In this document: positions 43,987-53,340 of the stretch, piece after piece
How the letters are laid out: the number at the start of each line of letters is the position of its first letter
How positions within the stretch are numbered: the stretch's first letter is position 1
Assembly (NCBI RefSeq): GCF_002261475.1
Contig: NZ_NEVN01000011.1
Coordinates: 172,760 to 236,759 of the forward strand
Source: Bordetella genomosp. 5
GTDB taxonomy: Bacteria > Pseudomonadota > Gammaproteobacteria > Burkholderiales > Burkholderiaceae_B
Length of the DNA: 64,000 nucleotides
Reading direction: 5' to 3'
Notes under the pieces: generated by a model
Database searches by the model: none
What the model was told of the DNA's origin: nothing
What the model saw: only the letters and a program-made list of their open reading frames with translations
Made by a program: the position numbers and the translations under genes

Positions 43987-45345
43987 TCATTCCTGTTTTC
44001 GCCAATCGCGCATCAGCGCATAGAGCCCCGCCGCGGCAAACGCCGCCATACCCAGGCCCACGCTGGTGAACAGTCCGGCCTGCGTGGTGGCGATCAGGCC
44101 GCCGCCCACCGCAATCGCCGTGCGCGCCATCGCCCCGATCAAAGGCACCGTCATTTTTCCGGTGCCCTGCGCCGCGCAGTACTGCGTGAAGCCAAGGCCG
44201 AAGAAACCAAAGAAAGGGCCGACATGGCGCAGATATGCGCTTCCCGTCGCCAGACTCAGCGGGTCCGTCAAAAACGCGCGCAGCCAAACCTCGGGCCAAA
44301 TCGCGGCCAACAGCCCGATGGTTTCCGCCACCGCAAAGCCCAGACAGGCGGCGATCAACGCGGCGCGGCGTGCGCGATCGTGCCTGCCGGCCGCCGCATT
44401 GGTGCCGATCAGAATCGCGGCGGGCCCGCCGATGCCGAAACTGATCGGCACCAACAGGAACTCCAATCGGGCGGCCGCACCGTATCCCGCCACCGCCGCC
44501 AGACCGTAAGACCCGACATAACCGGTCACGACGGCAATGGTGAGATTGGTACTCGTGGCAATGAGCGCCGACACCCCGCCGACCTTGAGAATGTCGGCGA
44601 AGAGACCACCCTGTAGCCGCGGCGGTCTGGCAGAAGGCCGCAACACTCCTTGGCCGCGCCAGAGATAGATCGCGAAAATCAGGCTGCCGGCGGCGTAGTA
44701 CAAAACCATCGCCAGCGCGCCGCCGGTCACGCCCAGCCCTCGAAAGTCTGCCGCACCGAAAATCAGCAGCCACGATACCGGTATCAGGATGATCCCGCCG
44801 CCGCACACCACCCGCATCGGCAAAACGACATTGCCACTGCCCCGGATGACGGCCAGCAAGGCATTGAATAGCCATATCAGCGGCGCGCCGCCGAAGACGA
44901 CGGCAGCATAGCGGTTGGCGTACCCCAACGCTTCCCCGCTCGCTCCCATGGCGCCGAACACCGCGCCGCCAAACGTCAGGACTAGCCCCGCCGTGCCGAC
45001 CCCGAACGCCAACGCAATGGCCACGGCATGCCAGACCAGCGCATTGGCCTGCGCACGATCGTCGCGTCCAAGCGCCCGGGCCACCCCGCCGAGCATGCCC
45101 CCACCCACCGCGCCGGTCGCGAGCGCCGTCGTCAACGCCAACAAGGGGAACACGACCGACACACCCGCCAGCACGTCCTCCCCAAGCCGCGACAGAAACC
45201 ACACCTCCAACAATCCCACGAGCGTCTGGGTGAGCATCACCAACAGCGTCGGGCCGGCCAGCGACAACATCACCGGAAAAATCGGGGCGGTAAGCAGGCG
45301 CTCGGTATGGGCGTCACGGCTGCGGGGATGCGTCTGCGCTGTCAC
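43987..45345 (-). CDS. MATE-family efflux transporter
   Basis: Inner-membrane cation/drug antiporter of 452 aa with about twelve membrane segments. The N-terminal half has PVMLSLAGPTLLVMLTQTLV and SVVFPLLALTTALATGAVGG, and the second half repeats the fold (GFFGLGFTQYCAAQGTGKMT). It starts with GTG at 45345, and no strong ribosome-binding site is visible. Stand-alone gene. Substrate unknown. Confidence 0.9.
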   Translation of the reverse strand: MTAQTHPRSRDAHTERLLTAPIFPVMLSLAGPTLLVMLTQTLVGLLEVWFLSRLGEDVLAGVSVVFPLLALTTALATGAVGGGMLGGVARALGRDDRAQANALVWHAVAIALAFGVGTAGLVLTFGGAVFGAMGASGEALGYANRYAAVVFGGAPLIWLFNALLAVIRGSGNVVLPMRVVCGGGIILIPVSWLLIFGAADFRGLGVTGGALAMVLYYAAGSLIFAIYLWRGQGVLRPSARPPRLQGGLFADILKVGGVSALIATSTNLTIAVVTGYVGSYGLAAVAGYGAAARLEFLLVPISFGIGGPAAILIGTNAAAGRHDRARRAALIAACLGFAVAETIGLLAAIWPEVWLRAFLTDPLSLATGSAYLRHVGPFFGFFGLGFTQYCAAQGTGKMTVPLIGAMARTAIAVGGGLIATTQAGLFTSVGLGMAAFAAAGLYALMRDWRKQE

Positions 45346-46096
45346 GACGGCACTCGAAGAAGGTCCTGGGCGAGGGCAGCATATGCCAAGGTCGCAATAA
45401 CCGACATGTCAAATACACGGCGATTTGCGCCATATGGGCCTGACGAACCTGATCGCGAATGCAGTCAGGATCACCCCGGCCAAGCGGCAACCACGCGCCG
45501 GGTTTCACGGCGCAAACGGCTTCCGTGCTTCGCGTTCTCGCCCCAGATCCGCAACGTGATTTACGCGACCCCTGCGACGAGCGCATCACCGCCCGGTGCG
45601 CAAGATCAGCGCGACCCGGAGGTCACATTCCGTGTGACAACGCGGGCCCAAAACTGAGCGGGCTGATTCTGCGAAAGCTCACCGCTGATTGAGTCCAAGC
45701 TGCCGGTGATCAGAAGCGGGCCTTAAATCCATTCACACCGCTACAACAGCGGGCCTGCCCCCGCCTCGCCCGTATCTGTGCGCCCGCCGCCTTCGGCTGA
45801 TCTTCTTCAGCACCTCTCCTTCACCCCATTCGTTGGCCCTGATGCGCGCGACAGGGATAGGTTTTCGGGAAGTCTCGCGAGCGCCGGCCATCACAAATTG
45901 GCAAAAATTCTATTTGGCGATTTCTAAAACAAATCAATGCTGTCAAACGATGTTTGCACATTACATCTTTGTGCCAACTCGATAACTAGCCTGCTGATCT
46001 CTCTGCACAGCGCACGATTAGCTTGCATCTATCCCGCAGGATTCGACGCAAGTTCGAATTTTCTCCTAAATTTTTTAGCCTCAGGACAAAGCCAAA
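45346..46096. other. 751-bp intergenic region at the left edge of the low-GC island
   Basis: No gene is supported. Up to about 45890 the DNA is GC-rich. From about 45890 it changes to AT-rich, marking the start of the island. A possible promoter TTGGCA (45898-45903)-N18-TTCTAA lies in the AT-rich part. A short run near 45745-45770 that translates HRYNSGP is only vaguely like a transposase end. I found no copy of the tRNA-Gly 3' end here that would mark an att site. Confidence 0.5.
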
Positions 46097-46714
46097 ATGA
46101 CAGTCCCCGTGGATGTGATCTCTTTTGACCAGGACGGCGCGATAGCGGGCAGCTTGGTAAAGGTGACAACAGCGCCTCTTTCACCGGCTAACCCTGGCAG
46201 CATGAAGTTTTTTGGTGGTCGCCTCGGAACCGCTCAATTGAGCGCGGTTGTCTGCGACGACTGGGACACATTCTCGAGTTATGAATTTCTCATTCCGGAA
46301 GGACTGGAAGACGGAATGTACGGCTTCGAATTCAGATTTTCCGACCTGCAGGAAATTTATCTGTATTCGAGCGCAGGTCCGGTGACGGTAAGCAACAAAA
46401 GCGAACCCAGCGGGCCTCCATCCATCTCGAGGGTAAATCCCACCACCGTCACCCCTGAAGAATTTCGTACACAGAAATTCCGCGTATACGGAAATAATCT
46501 GGCGGACCTGGTCTCGTTCTACATGATGAGAATCGAGGGTGACGGCCCCGCGCGAGTCAACGTGCGCGTCACACGGCTGGATGCCGAGTCCATCTTCCTG
46601 ACACCCAACACCGGTTCAGTAGAGATCAAGAATTGCAAATATAAGGTGGTGGGCGTGACGGAAGGGGGCGAGTCGGTACAGGCGCGCCTGCCGATCTCGA
46701 TCGAATCAGAGTAG
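46097..46714 (+). CDS. Unknown 205-aa beta-rich protein with IPT/TIG-like C-terminal domain
   Basis: I do not recognise the whole protein. There is no signal peptide and no membrane segment. Residues 1-105 look like a beta-sandwich (FFGGRLGTAQLSAVVCDDWD, YGFEFRFSDLQEIYLYSS). Residues about 109-205 have the pattern of an IPT/TIG Ig-like fold: PSISRVNPTTVTPEEF followed by FRVYGNNLADL and paired strands up to the end. AGGA lies 11 bases before the ATG. Codon and base use are clearly more AT-rich than in flanking genes, pointing to transfer. It precedes a 981-aa unknown gene on the same strand, with a terminator-like hairpin between them. A partner or binding role for the large protein is inferred only. 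Confidence 0.75.
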   Translation: MTVPVDVISFDQDGAIAGSLVKVTTAPLSPANPGSMKFFGGRLGTAQLSAVVCDDWDTFSSYEFLIPEGLEDGMYGFEFRFSDLQEIYLYSSAGPVTVSNKSEPSGPPSISRVNPTTVTPEEFRTQKFRVYGNNLADLVSFYMMRIEGDGPARVNVRVTRLDAESIFLTPNTGSVEIKNCKYKVVGVTEGGESVQARLPISIESE

Positions 46715-46738
46715 TAAAGACAGTTCAGACATCACCCA

Positions 46739-46763
46739 GATCCCCCGAACTTCGGGGGATTTT
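46739..46763 (+). terminator. Hairpin with T-run between the two unknown island genes
   Basis: ATCCCCCGAA and its exact complement TTCGGGGGAT are separated by one base and followed by TTTT (T-run at 46760-46763). It sits 25 bases after the small gene and 14 bases before the ATG of the large gene. It should end most transcription of the first gene, so the second needs read-through or its own promoter. Confidence 0.8.
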
Positions 46764-46776
46764 ATATTGACTTTCG

Positions 46777-49722
46777 ATGGCGCCCCACATCATGTCAAAC
46801 CGCGTGCATGACAACAATCCTTTTGATCATCCCCATCGCTCTATCAATAACACCTATCCCGTCCCACCCATTCCGGTAGGCGCAGGATACAGAACAGAAT
46901 ATCCGGTGCTCGACACCATCTGCATATTATTGACCAACAGCGAAAATTACGGCTTTGCCTGGCATGCATACTACACTTCGGCCGATGCGAAGACGCAACG
47001 CTGCATCAAAATTGCCGAAGGTGATGAAGTACTGCTTGACGTGAAGAGTGTCCATTCTGGCGCTGACGCACGAGAGTGCGTCCACGTGGTGAAGCAAAAC
47101 AGAGTCTCGGTAAAGATTAGCCTGGATCTGCACACTGGCGAACTGGTGACAGAAGAAAAAATAGATGGCTTCGTCACCAGCGATCAATGGAACAGCATAA
47201 AAACGCTGGGCTCCGTTCCTCTGCTGTCCCGACACGCGGGGGACCAAAAAGATTTGACTGCGCTCGCGATGCTTGATGGCAATCCAGCTTGCTACTTCCC
47301 CGATCTGGGCGCCGTCAGATTCTCGGGGATGGGATGGTACGACGAAATCATCGGAATGACGATCGTCCAAAATAATATGTCGCAAGACATAGTACTGCTG
47401 TTACGCCACGATAGACATACACTGGACCTGCCGGCCACGAAGCTGGCCATGAATCTACCCACCCCCGTCATCTCAACCCTGATGCTGGTTTCGGTAGACA
47501 TCGGCACCTTCATGAATCACGAAACCTTAGACCAGAGTCAGTTCAGCTACTCGGTGGTTTCCGATGATTTTGTTTACATCCCATGCGACAGCAGTTCCGA
47601 TCCGAATGTGAAATCGCTGCAGGGAATGTACAAAGGAGTTGACCTGAAGCCGGTCGCTCCGAGTGCGAATTCGCCACGAACAGGAAGATTTGTTCTACGT
47701 TATTGCACGTGGAATGGGAGCATCACGACGACTACGGAATTGTGGCAGGCCCAAGGAGGGCTTCTGAACCGCAATTCACGAAGCATCCCCAGCGCAGGCC
47801 AGGTGGAGTTGGTGCTATTGCAAACGACGCTGGCCAATCTATCCATTACGCCTCTCAGCTATATATCAGCCCCCAACAGGTATATCGTATGTGACTCGTG
47901 GCTGAAGCCCGACTTGTACGGCGACAAAAAGTCTCAGGTATGGATCACCATTCTGCACGCGGCCGACGACAACAGCCTTCAAACTGAAAGTGTAGTTGCC
48001 ATTAATTATTTTCAGCCCGGGGCCCTGTTTTTGAGCTACACGGCAATTCCATTCAGCAGCAAATCCGCTGACATGGAGGTGGGCGGCGTGAACTTCCTTG
48101 CCACCAGTTACCTAAATCCCGAGGAGGCTGGTAAGTGGCAACAAGGCCAAAATATCAGGCGTGCCACGATTCCGATTGAAGTGCATGGTCCCGCCGGAGT
48201 GGCGACCGTGGCGTTCAAATGGCCAACCTATGAGCTGGACTGGCTGACCTTCCCGATATGGATAGACAGCAACACTGATTCCTACGACAGCAGCCTGGGG
48301 ATAATGGCCGGAATGGCCTACATCTTTGGCGCCGATTTGTCAGGCAACTGCTTTTATATTGGCACGCCCACCCTGATAGAATCGACACAGGCGAAGCAGA
48401 TAATGGCCGTTTATCAAACTCCGCCATTCGAACATAGTCTGACGAGTGGGCAGCCCATGCTGACACTTGGCTCCACCGCAACTACCGTCAATGGCCTGTC
48501 GGCCACTGAGCACAAAAACTGGTCAGTAACCGCAGAGGAAAGCTTCAAGGCCGGAAGTGGGATTTTAGAAGTAAGTGCGCACGCAAGTTTTGCGTATGGC
48601 GAGGATTTTTCTCAAGTCTCAGGATCGAGCAGTTCGACTGATTTGCATGTATCCGTGGGGGTGAGCCAGAACGATGCGGTTCACGGCTTACTACAGCCTT
48701 ACTATTATTGGGAATACCCAATATTCAAGGGCGTAAACGGAGTAAAAACGTATGCTGGCGTGCTCACGGTTGTCTTCCCGATCGGGCAAGCCCAGGATGC
48801 TTATTTTCCGACCACGATCAAGGATTTCGCATACGATTCAGACTACGAAATCGGTTCAATTCTGACCTATCTCGAAGCGTCGAAACCCGGCTACACCAGC
48901 CCAAAAACGCTGATGTTCGACCTGGAGGATATCCCGGTAACCGATGACACCGCCGCTGGCACTTCCACCCACTATACCAACCAAAATAGCACGCATAAGG
49001 ACAAAACCTACAGCACAAACACTACCTTCAGCGTGGGGGGAAGCCTCACGATTGGGTGGTTCACGACCACCGTGAACTATCACAACAGTGACACCGAAGC
49101 GAGCACAACCAGTGTCACCACGTCGTCGTCTTTCAGCATCTCGATTTCTACAGGGGCGGTCAAAGATGCAATCTACGAATACCAGTTGACTCCCTACATT
49201 TATAAGTCATCCCAGACTAAAATCATGCACGTCAAGTATGACGTGCAGCTCACGGGACCAGGCTGGCAAGAGTATTTTGGTGTCCCAAAAGTTGTTTTGT
49301 TCCGCGTTTATCCTCTCTCGAACGACCTGTTTTTCAATGCATTCTCAAGGTCGATCAGATTCACGCCGAGCAAGACGACGAAAGGCAACGCGGACATCAC
49401 CGTGATGATGTTCAATAATTCGTTGTATAGCGCAAAAACGGTTGTTTGTGAGTTGTATCTGGTTAAACCCCGACTCACGGGCTCCGCGCAGGGGCAGGTG
49501 TTGATACTCGACCCCAAGAAAAAAGTCGCCACTCAGGAATTGGAAGCCATGGCGCCTATCGAGCGCGCCAGTGTGGTGTTTCCCGATATGAGTCTGGGCA
49601 CGGTGTCTTATGTCTCGGTCAAGATCTACAACGATGATGATCCGGACAGCGCCCGAATATATTGGGGAATCTTCCCCTACGAAAGGTTTGGCGATCTGCC
49701 AGAAACCCTGGCTTTGCCATGA
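46777..49722 (+). CDS. Unknown 981-aa protein with two Ser/Thr-rich amphipathic hairpin-like segments
   Basis: Not recognised as a known family. ATG 46777 or 46792 may start it; neither has a normal ribosome-binding site. No signal peptide and no hydrophobic membrane helix. The N-terminal 570 residues are rich in beta patterns and aromatic residues. Two later segments alternate small polar and hydrophobic residues: about 580-632 (ILEVSAHASFAYGEDFSQ, then SGSSSSTDLHVSVGVSQ) and about 729-793 (FSVGGSLTIGWFTTTVNYHN, then STTSVTTSSSFSISIST). Such paired Ser/Thr-rich strands resemble the membrane-inserting loops of aerolysin-type and other beta-pore-forming toxins. The C-terminal 150 residues are again beta-rich (AMAPIERASVVFPDMSLGTV). 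Low GC and no homologous neighbours suggest horizontal transfer. A pore-forming or surface-binding role is a hypothesis. Confidence 0.8.
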   Translation: MAPHIMSNRVHDNNPFDHPHRSINNTYPVPPIPVGAGYRTEYPVLDTICILLTNSENYGFAWHAYYTSADAKTQRCIKIAEGDEVLLDVKSVHSGADARECVHVVKQNRVSVKISLDLHTGELVTEEKIDGFVTSDQWNSIKTLGSVPLLSRHAGDQKDLTALAMLDGNPACYFPDLGAVRFSGMGWYDEIIGMTIVQNNMSQDIVLLLRHDRHTLDLPATKLAMNLPTPVISTLMLVSVDIGTFMNHETLDQSQFSYSVVSDDFVYIPCDSSSDPNVKSLQGMYKGVDLKPVAPSANSPRTGRFVLRYCTWNGSITTTTELWQAQGGLLNRNSRSIPSAGQVELVLLQTTLANLSITPLSYISAPNRYIVCDSWLKPDLYGDKKSQVWITILHAADDNSLQTESVVAINYFQPGALFLSYTAIPFSSKSADMEVGGVNFLATSYLNPEEAGKWQQGQNIRRATIPIEVHGPAGVATVAFKWPTYELDWLTFPIWIDSNTDSYDSSLGIMAGMAYIFGADLSGNCFYIGTPTLIESTQAKQIMAVYQTPPFEHSLTSGQPMLTLGSTATTVNGLSATEHKNWSVTAEESFKAGSGILEVSAHASFAYGEDFSQVSGSSSSTDLHVSVGVSQNDAVHGLLQPYYYWEYPIFKGVNGVKTYAGVLTVVFPIGQAQDAYFPTTIKDFAYDSDYEIGSILTYLEASKPGYTSPKTLMFDLEDIPVTDDTAAGTSTHYTNQNSTHKDKTYSTNTTFSVGGSLTIGWFTTTVNYHNSDTEASTTSVTTSSSFSISISTGAVKDAIYEYQLTPYIYKSSQTKIMHVKYDVQLTGPGWQEYFGVPKVVLFRVYPLSNDLFFNAFSRSIRFTPSKTTKGNADITVMMFNNSLYSAKTVVCELYLVKPRLTGSAQGQVLILDPKKKVATQELEAMAPIERASVVFPDMSLGTVSYVSVKIYNDDDPDSARIYWGIFPYERFGDLPETLALP

Positions 49723-50306
49723 GGGTCTCGTCTGTGAACGGCCCACGTGCAGCGTCTACCAACACGCGCTCATGACGAGAAGCACGGCGGTTCGCTGCCT
49801 TTTAAGGCGAAGCCGATATTCCGGGGGCCGAGTTTCGGCACGCTCGAGGCAGCGTTCTTCCAGCTGAACCGCTGCGAGTGCATCGACCCGTTGCATGCGG
49901 GAGTGCGGCAGCACGCCCGTCCGTAGCGACAATCACGACCGCATCGAGTTAAAGCTAAAAGGCCTGAGCCCGGTGCAATATCGAGCTCAGGCCTTCGTGC
50001 TTCAGCTTCTGACCGTCTCGCTTCTGCGGGTCAGTGCAAAGAGCGATCGCCATATCGAAACGCGCAGGCTTCAATCCTCGATCCCGGATCGAGCGGAGAT
50101 GGGCGTGAGTTTCTGTCCGGGCGATGCGACTGCAGCAACCATGCGGTACACCAGCCCACGGATCGATGGACTGACAATGCGCTGAGGGAGGTCGCGGCTC
50201 GAGCATTCCCCGACGTCATTGGACATCCTCAAAAGGAAATGCGCTGCCGGATAAAGGCATCGATCACTCAGTGAGCGTCCTGCGCTTGCCGTGGACCTCA
50301 GTGAAG
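49723..50306. other. Gene-poor right flank of the island
   Basis: Besides the IS3 remnant described separately, I see no intact gene. 50040-50306 contains short open frames on both strands without recognisable family patterns and is probably decayed DNA. Confidence 0.5.
49826..50037 (+). mobile_element. IS3-family element, decayed 3' end (transposase C-terminus)
   Basis: Frame 1 from 49834 reads FGTLEAAFFQLNRCECIDPL then HAGVRQHARP and stops at TAG 49924. A second frame from about 49928 continues DNHDRIELKLKGLSPVQYRA. Together they equal the end of IS3-type OrfB (FFGTLK...LNRFES...GVRQ YIHYYNHDRI...LKGLSPVQYR), so a frameshift and deletions have killed it. A strong stem (AAGGCCTGAGC/GCTCAGGCCTT, 49959-49995) typical of these IS ends is kept. 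The bases ACCGTCTCGCTTCTGCGGGTCA (about 50011-50032) look like the right terminal repeat, though I found no matching left end. Confidence 0.8.
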
Positions 50307-50380
50307 TGGAGCGGGTGATGGGAATCGAACCCACGCTTGAGGCTTGGGAAGCCGCCGTTCTACCATTGAACTACACCCGC
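50307..50380 (-). tRNA. tRNA-Gly (anticodon CCC)
   Basis: On the minus strand a 74-nt cloverleaf is seen: acceptor stem GCGGGTG/CACCCGC, D arm GTTC-AATGGTA-GAAC, anticodon loop TTCCCAA, T arm GTGGG-TTCGATT-CCCAT and an encoded CCA end. It decodes GGG. The anticodon stem GCGGC/GCCTC has one C-U mismatch at its second pair, unusual for a housekeeping tRNA. Its 3' end points toward the low-GC island, the side used by many integrases. Confidence 0.95.
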
Positions 50381-50459
50381 GTCGGTGTGTCGTACCGGCC
50401 TCAAAGGCTGGCAGAGGCGTGAATTATAGCGAGGAACTCACGGGCGCGCTTCGCAAAAA

Positions 50460-50807
50460 CTAGCAGCCGCGCACCTTGATCGCGACGTCTCGTCCGGCCA
50501 GCGGATGAGGGATTTTGTTGTTGCCGTGGCTGCCGATCACTTCGGCCACCACCACGTGATAGCCGTCCAGCCAGCGCGACTGCGCCTGCTTGGCTTCGCG
50601 GTGGCGCGGCAGGTTAATCAACTGCTCGAGGGCCTCGAGCGTCTCCCAGTAATACACGTTCGAGACGAGTCCGGTGGCGGCATTTTCCCAGGCTTCTTCG
50701 CCCAGATAACCGGGGATGGCGCGGGCCGCCTGGGCGATCGCGTCGTCCAGCGCGTGAAAGTCGGTGTCGAACTCGCCCTTGGCGAAGGTGAACGTGGAGG
50801 AATACAT
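50460..50807 (-). CDS. Antibiotic biosynthesis monooxygenase (ABM) fold protein
   Basis: Small dimeric alpha/beta-barrel protein of 115 aa. AGGAG five bases before ATG 50807 sets the start. Pattern matches the ABM superfamily: MYSSTFTFAKGEFDTDFHAL then IPGYLGEEAWENAATGLVSN and VYYWETLEALEQLINLPRHR, the last being the heme/substrate-pocket helix region. Members include heme-degrading and quinol monooxygenases as well as proteins without known activity. Stand-alone gene next to the tRNA. Function not assigned. Confidence 0.8.
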   Translation of the reverse strand: MYSSTFTFAKGEFDTDFHALDDAIAQAARAIPGYLGEEAWENAATGLVSNVYYWETLEALEQLINLPRHREAKQAQSRWLDGYHVVVAEVIGSHGNNKIPHPLAGRDVAIKVRGC

Positions 50808-51097
50808 CGCTGCTCCTGAACTCGCGGCATCGGAACCGCGTTCCTCGCGGAACGCACAGGGCCGCAGTGTACTCACGATGGTCGGATGACCCGCCAGCAG
50901 GCGGCAGCCCGGGCTTGCCCTTGCGAGCGACACGGTGCGGGTTCAGGCGGCGATCCGCTGCTGCCGGTCGTGCGCCGGATGTCAGGCTGCGTTTCCGCTT
51001 TGTGCGGGAGACCAGGCCTCGCCCCGGCTCGATACGTCCAGCGGGTTACCGCCCCCCGGCCCGATCCGTCCCTCCCCACCTCCCCGCGCGCGCCTAC

Positions 51098-51103
51098 TAC
51101 AAT
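51098..51103 (+). promoter_or_regulatory. -10 element directly before trmB
   Basis: TACAAT lies eight bases before the trmB ATG, so transcription would start at or within a base or two of the start codon. The -35 region is GC-rich and weak. A leaderless or nearly leaderless message is suggested. Confidence 0.45.
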
Positions 51104-51111
51104 CGCGGGTT

Positions 51112-51906
51112 ATGAATACGAACACCCCCGAACACCAACCCGGCGCCCCCGCGCCGGCCGGCGACGCCGACGCGTCGCAGCCCCTGTCGCAGGGCACGCA
51201 AGAGGCGCTCGCCCAGGCCGGCCATGCGCCCGCCAGCCCCGGCGCCACGCACATCCGCAGCTTCGTGCATCGCCGCGGCCACATCACCCAGCGTCAGCGC
51301 GATGCGCTTGAGCAGCTGATGGAAAAGTGGGCCATCCCGTATGCCGCGCGCACGCTCGACGTGCAGGCCGCCTTCGGTCGCAGCGCCCCCACGATCCTGG
51401 AGATCGGCTTCGGCATGGGCGAGACGACCGAGAAGATCGCGCTGGCGCGTCCGGGCGACAACTTCATCGGCGTCGAGGTCTTCAATGCCGGCGTGGGCTC
51501 CATGCTCCACCGCATCGAGACCTCGCAGATCGAGAACCTGCGCATCATTCAGCACGACGCCGTGGAAGTCGTGCGCGACATGATTCCGCCGGACTCGCTG
51601 GATGGCGTGCATGTGTACTTCCCCGATCCGTGGCCCAAGAAGCGCCACCACAAGCGCCGCCTGCTGCAGCCGCCGTTCGTGCAATTGCTCGCCAGCCGCA
51701 TCAAGCCGGGCGGCTACTTCCATTGCGCCACCGATTGGCAGGACTACGCCGTGCAGATGCTCGAGGTCCTGGGCGCCGAGCCGCTCCTGGCCAACACGGT
51801 GGACGGCTACGCGCCGCGGCCCGACTATCGCCCGCAGACCAAATTCGAAACGCGCGGCCTGCGTCTGGGCCATGGTGTCTGGGATCTGATCTTCAAGCGC
51901 GTCTGA
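51112..51906 (+). CDS. trmB: tRNA (guanine-N7)-methyltransferase TrmB
   Basis: Makes m7G46 in the variable loop of tRNAs using SAM. The 264-aa product has an unordered N-terminal tail of about 45 residues, then the core: [19 protein letters not shown], motif [41 protein letters not shown] (the active-site and tRNA-binding signature) and [19 protein letters not shown] near the end. The ATG at 51112 gives a longer tail than in E. coli (239 aa), as is common in Burkholderiales. Followed by the prolyl iminopeptidase gene after 33 bases. Confidence 0.96.
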   Translation: MNTNTPEHQPGAPAPAGDADASQPLSQGTQEALAQAGHAPASPGATHIRSFVHRRGHITQRQRDALEQLMEKWAIPYAARTLDVQAAFGRSAPTILEIGFGMGETTEKIALARPGDNFIGVEVFNAGVGSMLHRIETSQIENLRIIQHDAVEVVRDMIPPDSLDGVHVYFPDPWPKKRHHKRRLLQPPFVQLLASRIKPGGYFHCATDWQDYAVQMLEVLGAEPLLANTVDGYAPRPDYRPQTKFETRGLRLGHGVWDLIFKRV

Positions 51907-52881
<975 letters not shown>

Positions 52882-52892
52882 GGAGTCATTAG

Positions 52893-53093
52893 ATGCACAT
52901 CACGCTCAACGGGCAGGCCCGCGAGGTTGCGCCTGCCACCACCGTGTTCGGCTTGCTCGACACTCTGGGCTACGCCGGCAAGCGCGTGGCGGTCGAGCGC
53001 AACGGCGAAATCGTGCCTAAAAGCAAGCACGGCGAGACCGCGCTGGCCAACGGCGATCAGATCGAAATCGTCGTGGCGGTCGGCGGCGGCTGA
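52893..53093 (+). CDS. thiS: Sulfur carrier protein ThiS
   Basis: Ubiquitin-like 66-aa protein that carries sulfur as a C-terminal thiocarboxylate for the thiazole ring of thiamine. It has the ThiS beginning MHITLNGQAREV, VERNGEIVPKSKHGETALAN in the middle and the di-glycine end (VAVGGG) used for adenylation by ThiF/MoeB. AAGGAG before the ATG is strong. Usually thiG follows directly; here no thiG is found within the window, so thiS is separated from its partner. Confidence 0.93.
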   Translation: MHITLNGQAREVAPATTVFGLLDTLGYAGKRVAVERNGEIVPKSKHGETALANGDQIEIVVAVGGG

Positions 53094-53340
53094 GTCGTTT
53101 TTCCTCGCGTGGCACGGCGCCGGACGCCGCGCCACGCGATAGCATGTCGTTACACCATCACGCTTTCGCGGGCCTGTCCGCCGCGACCATAATCAGCCCC
53201 ACGGTGCCTTTTTCTTCGATGCAAAAAGGAGCGACCCCGGGCTTGCATCACGTCCCCAAGCCCCTTCGCTCGCAGCCCGGCTAGATCCGCCCCGGCCGCG
53301 TCTCGACGCGTGCCGCGGCTTCCCGGAATATCCGCACAGA

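Noticed and set aside
45740..45800. Transposase fragment reading HRYNSGP
   Set aside because: Too short and without the following family residues; could be chance.
45346..46096. Left att site matching the tRNA-Gly 3' end
   Set aside because: I searched for copies of the last bases of the tRNA (plus-strand tggagcgggtgatggg) and saw none, so an integrase-type boundary is not shown.
50071..50334. A minus-strand 87-codon frame ending before the IS remnant
   Set aside because: It runs through the tRNA gene, has no recognisable domain and probably is chance coding in decayed DNA.
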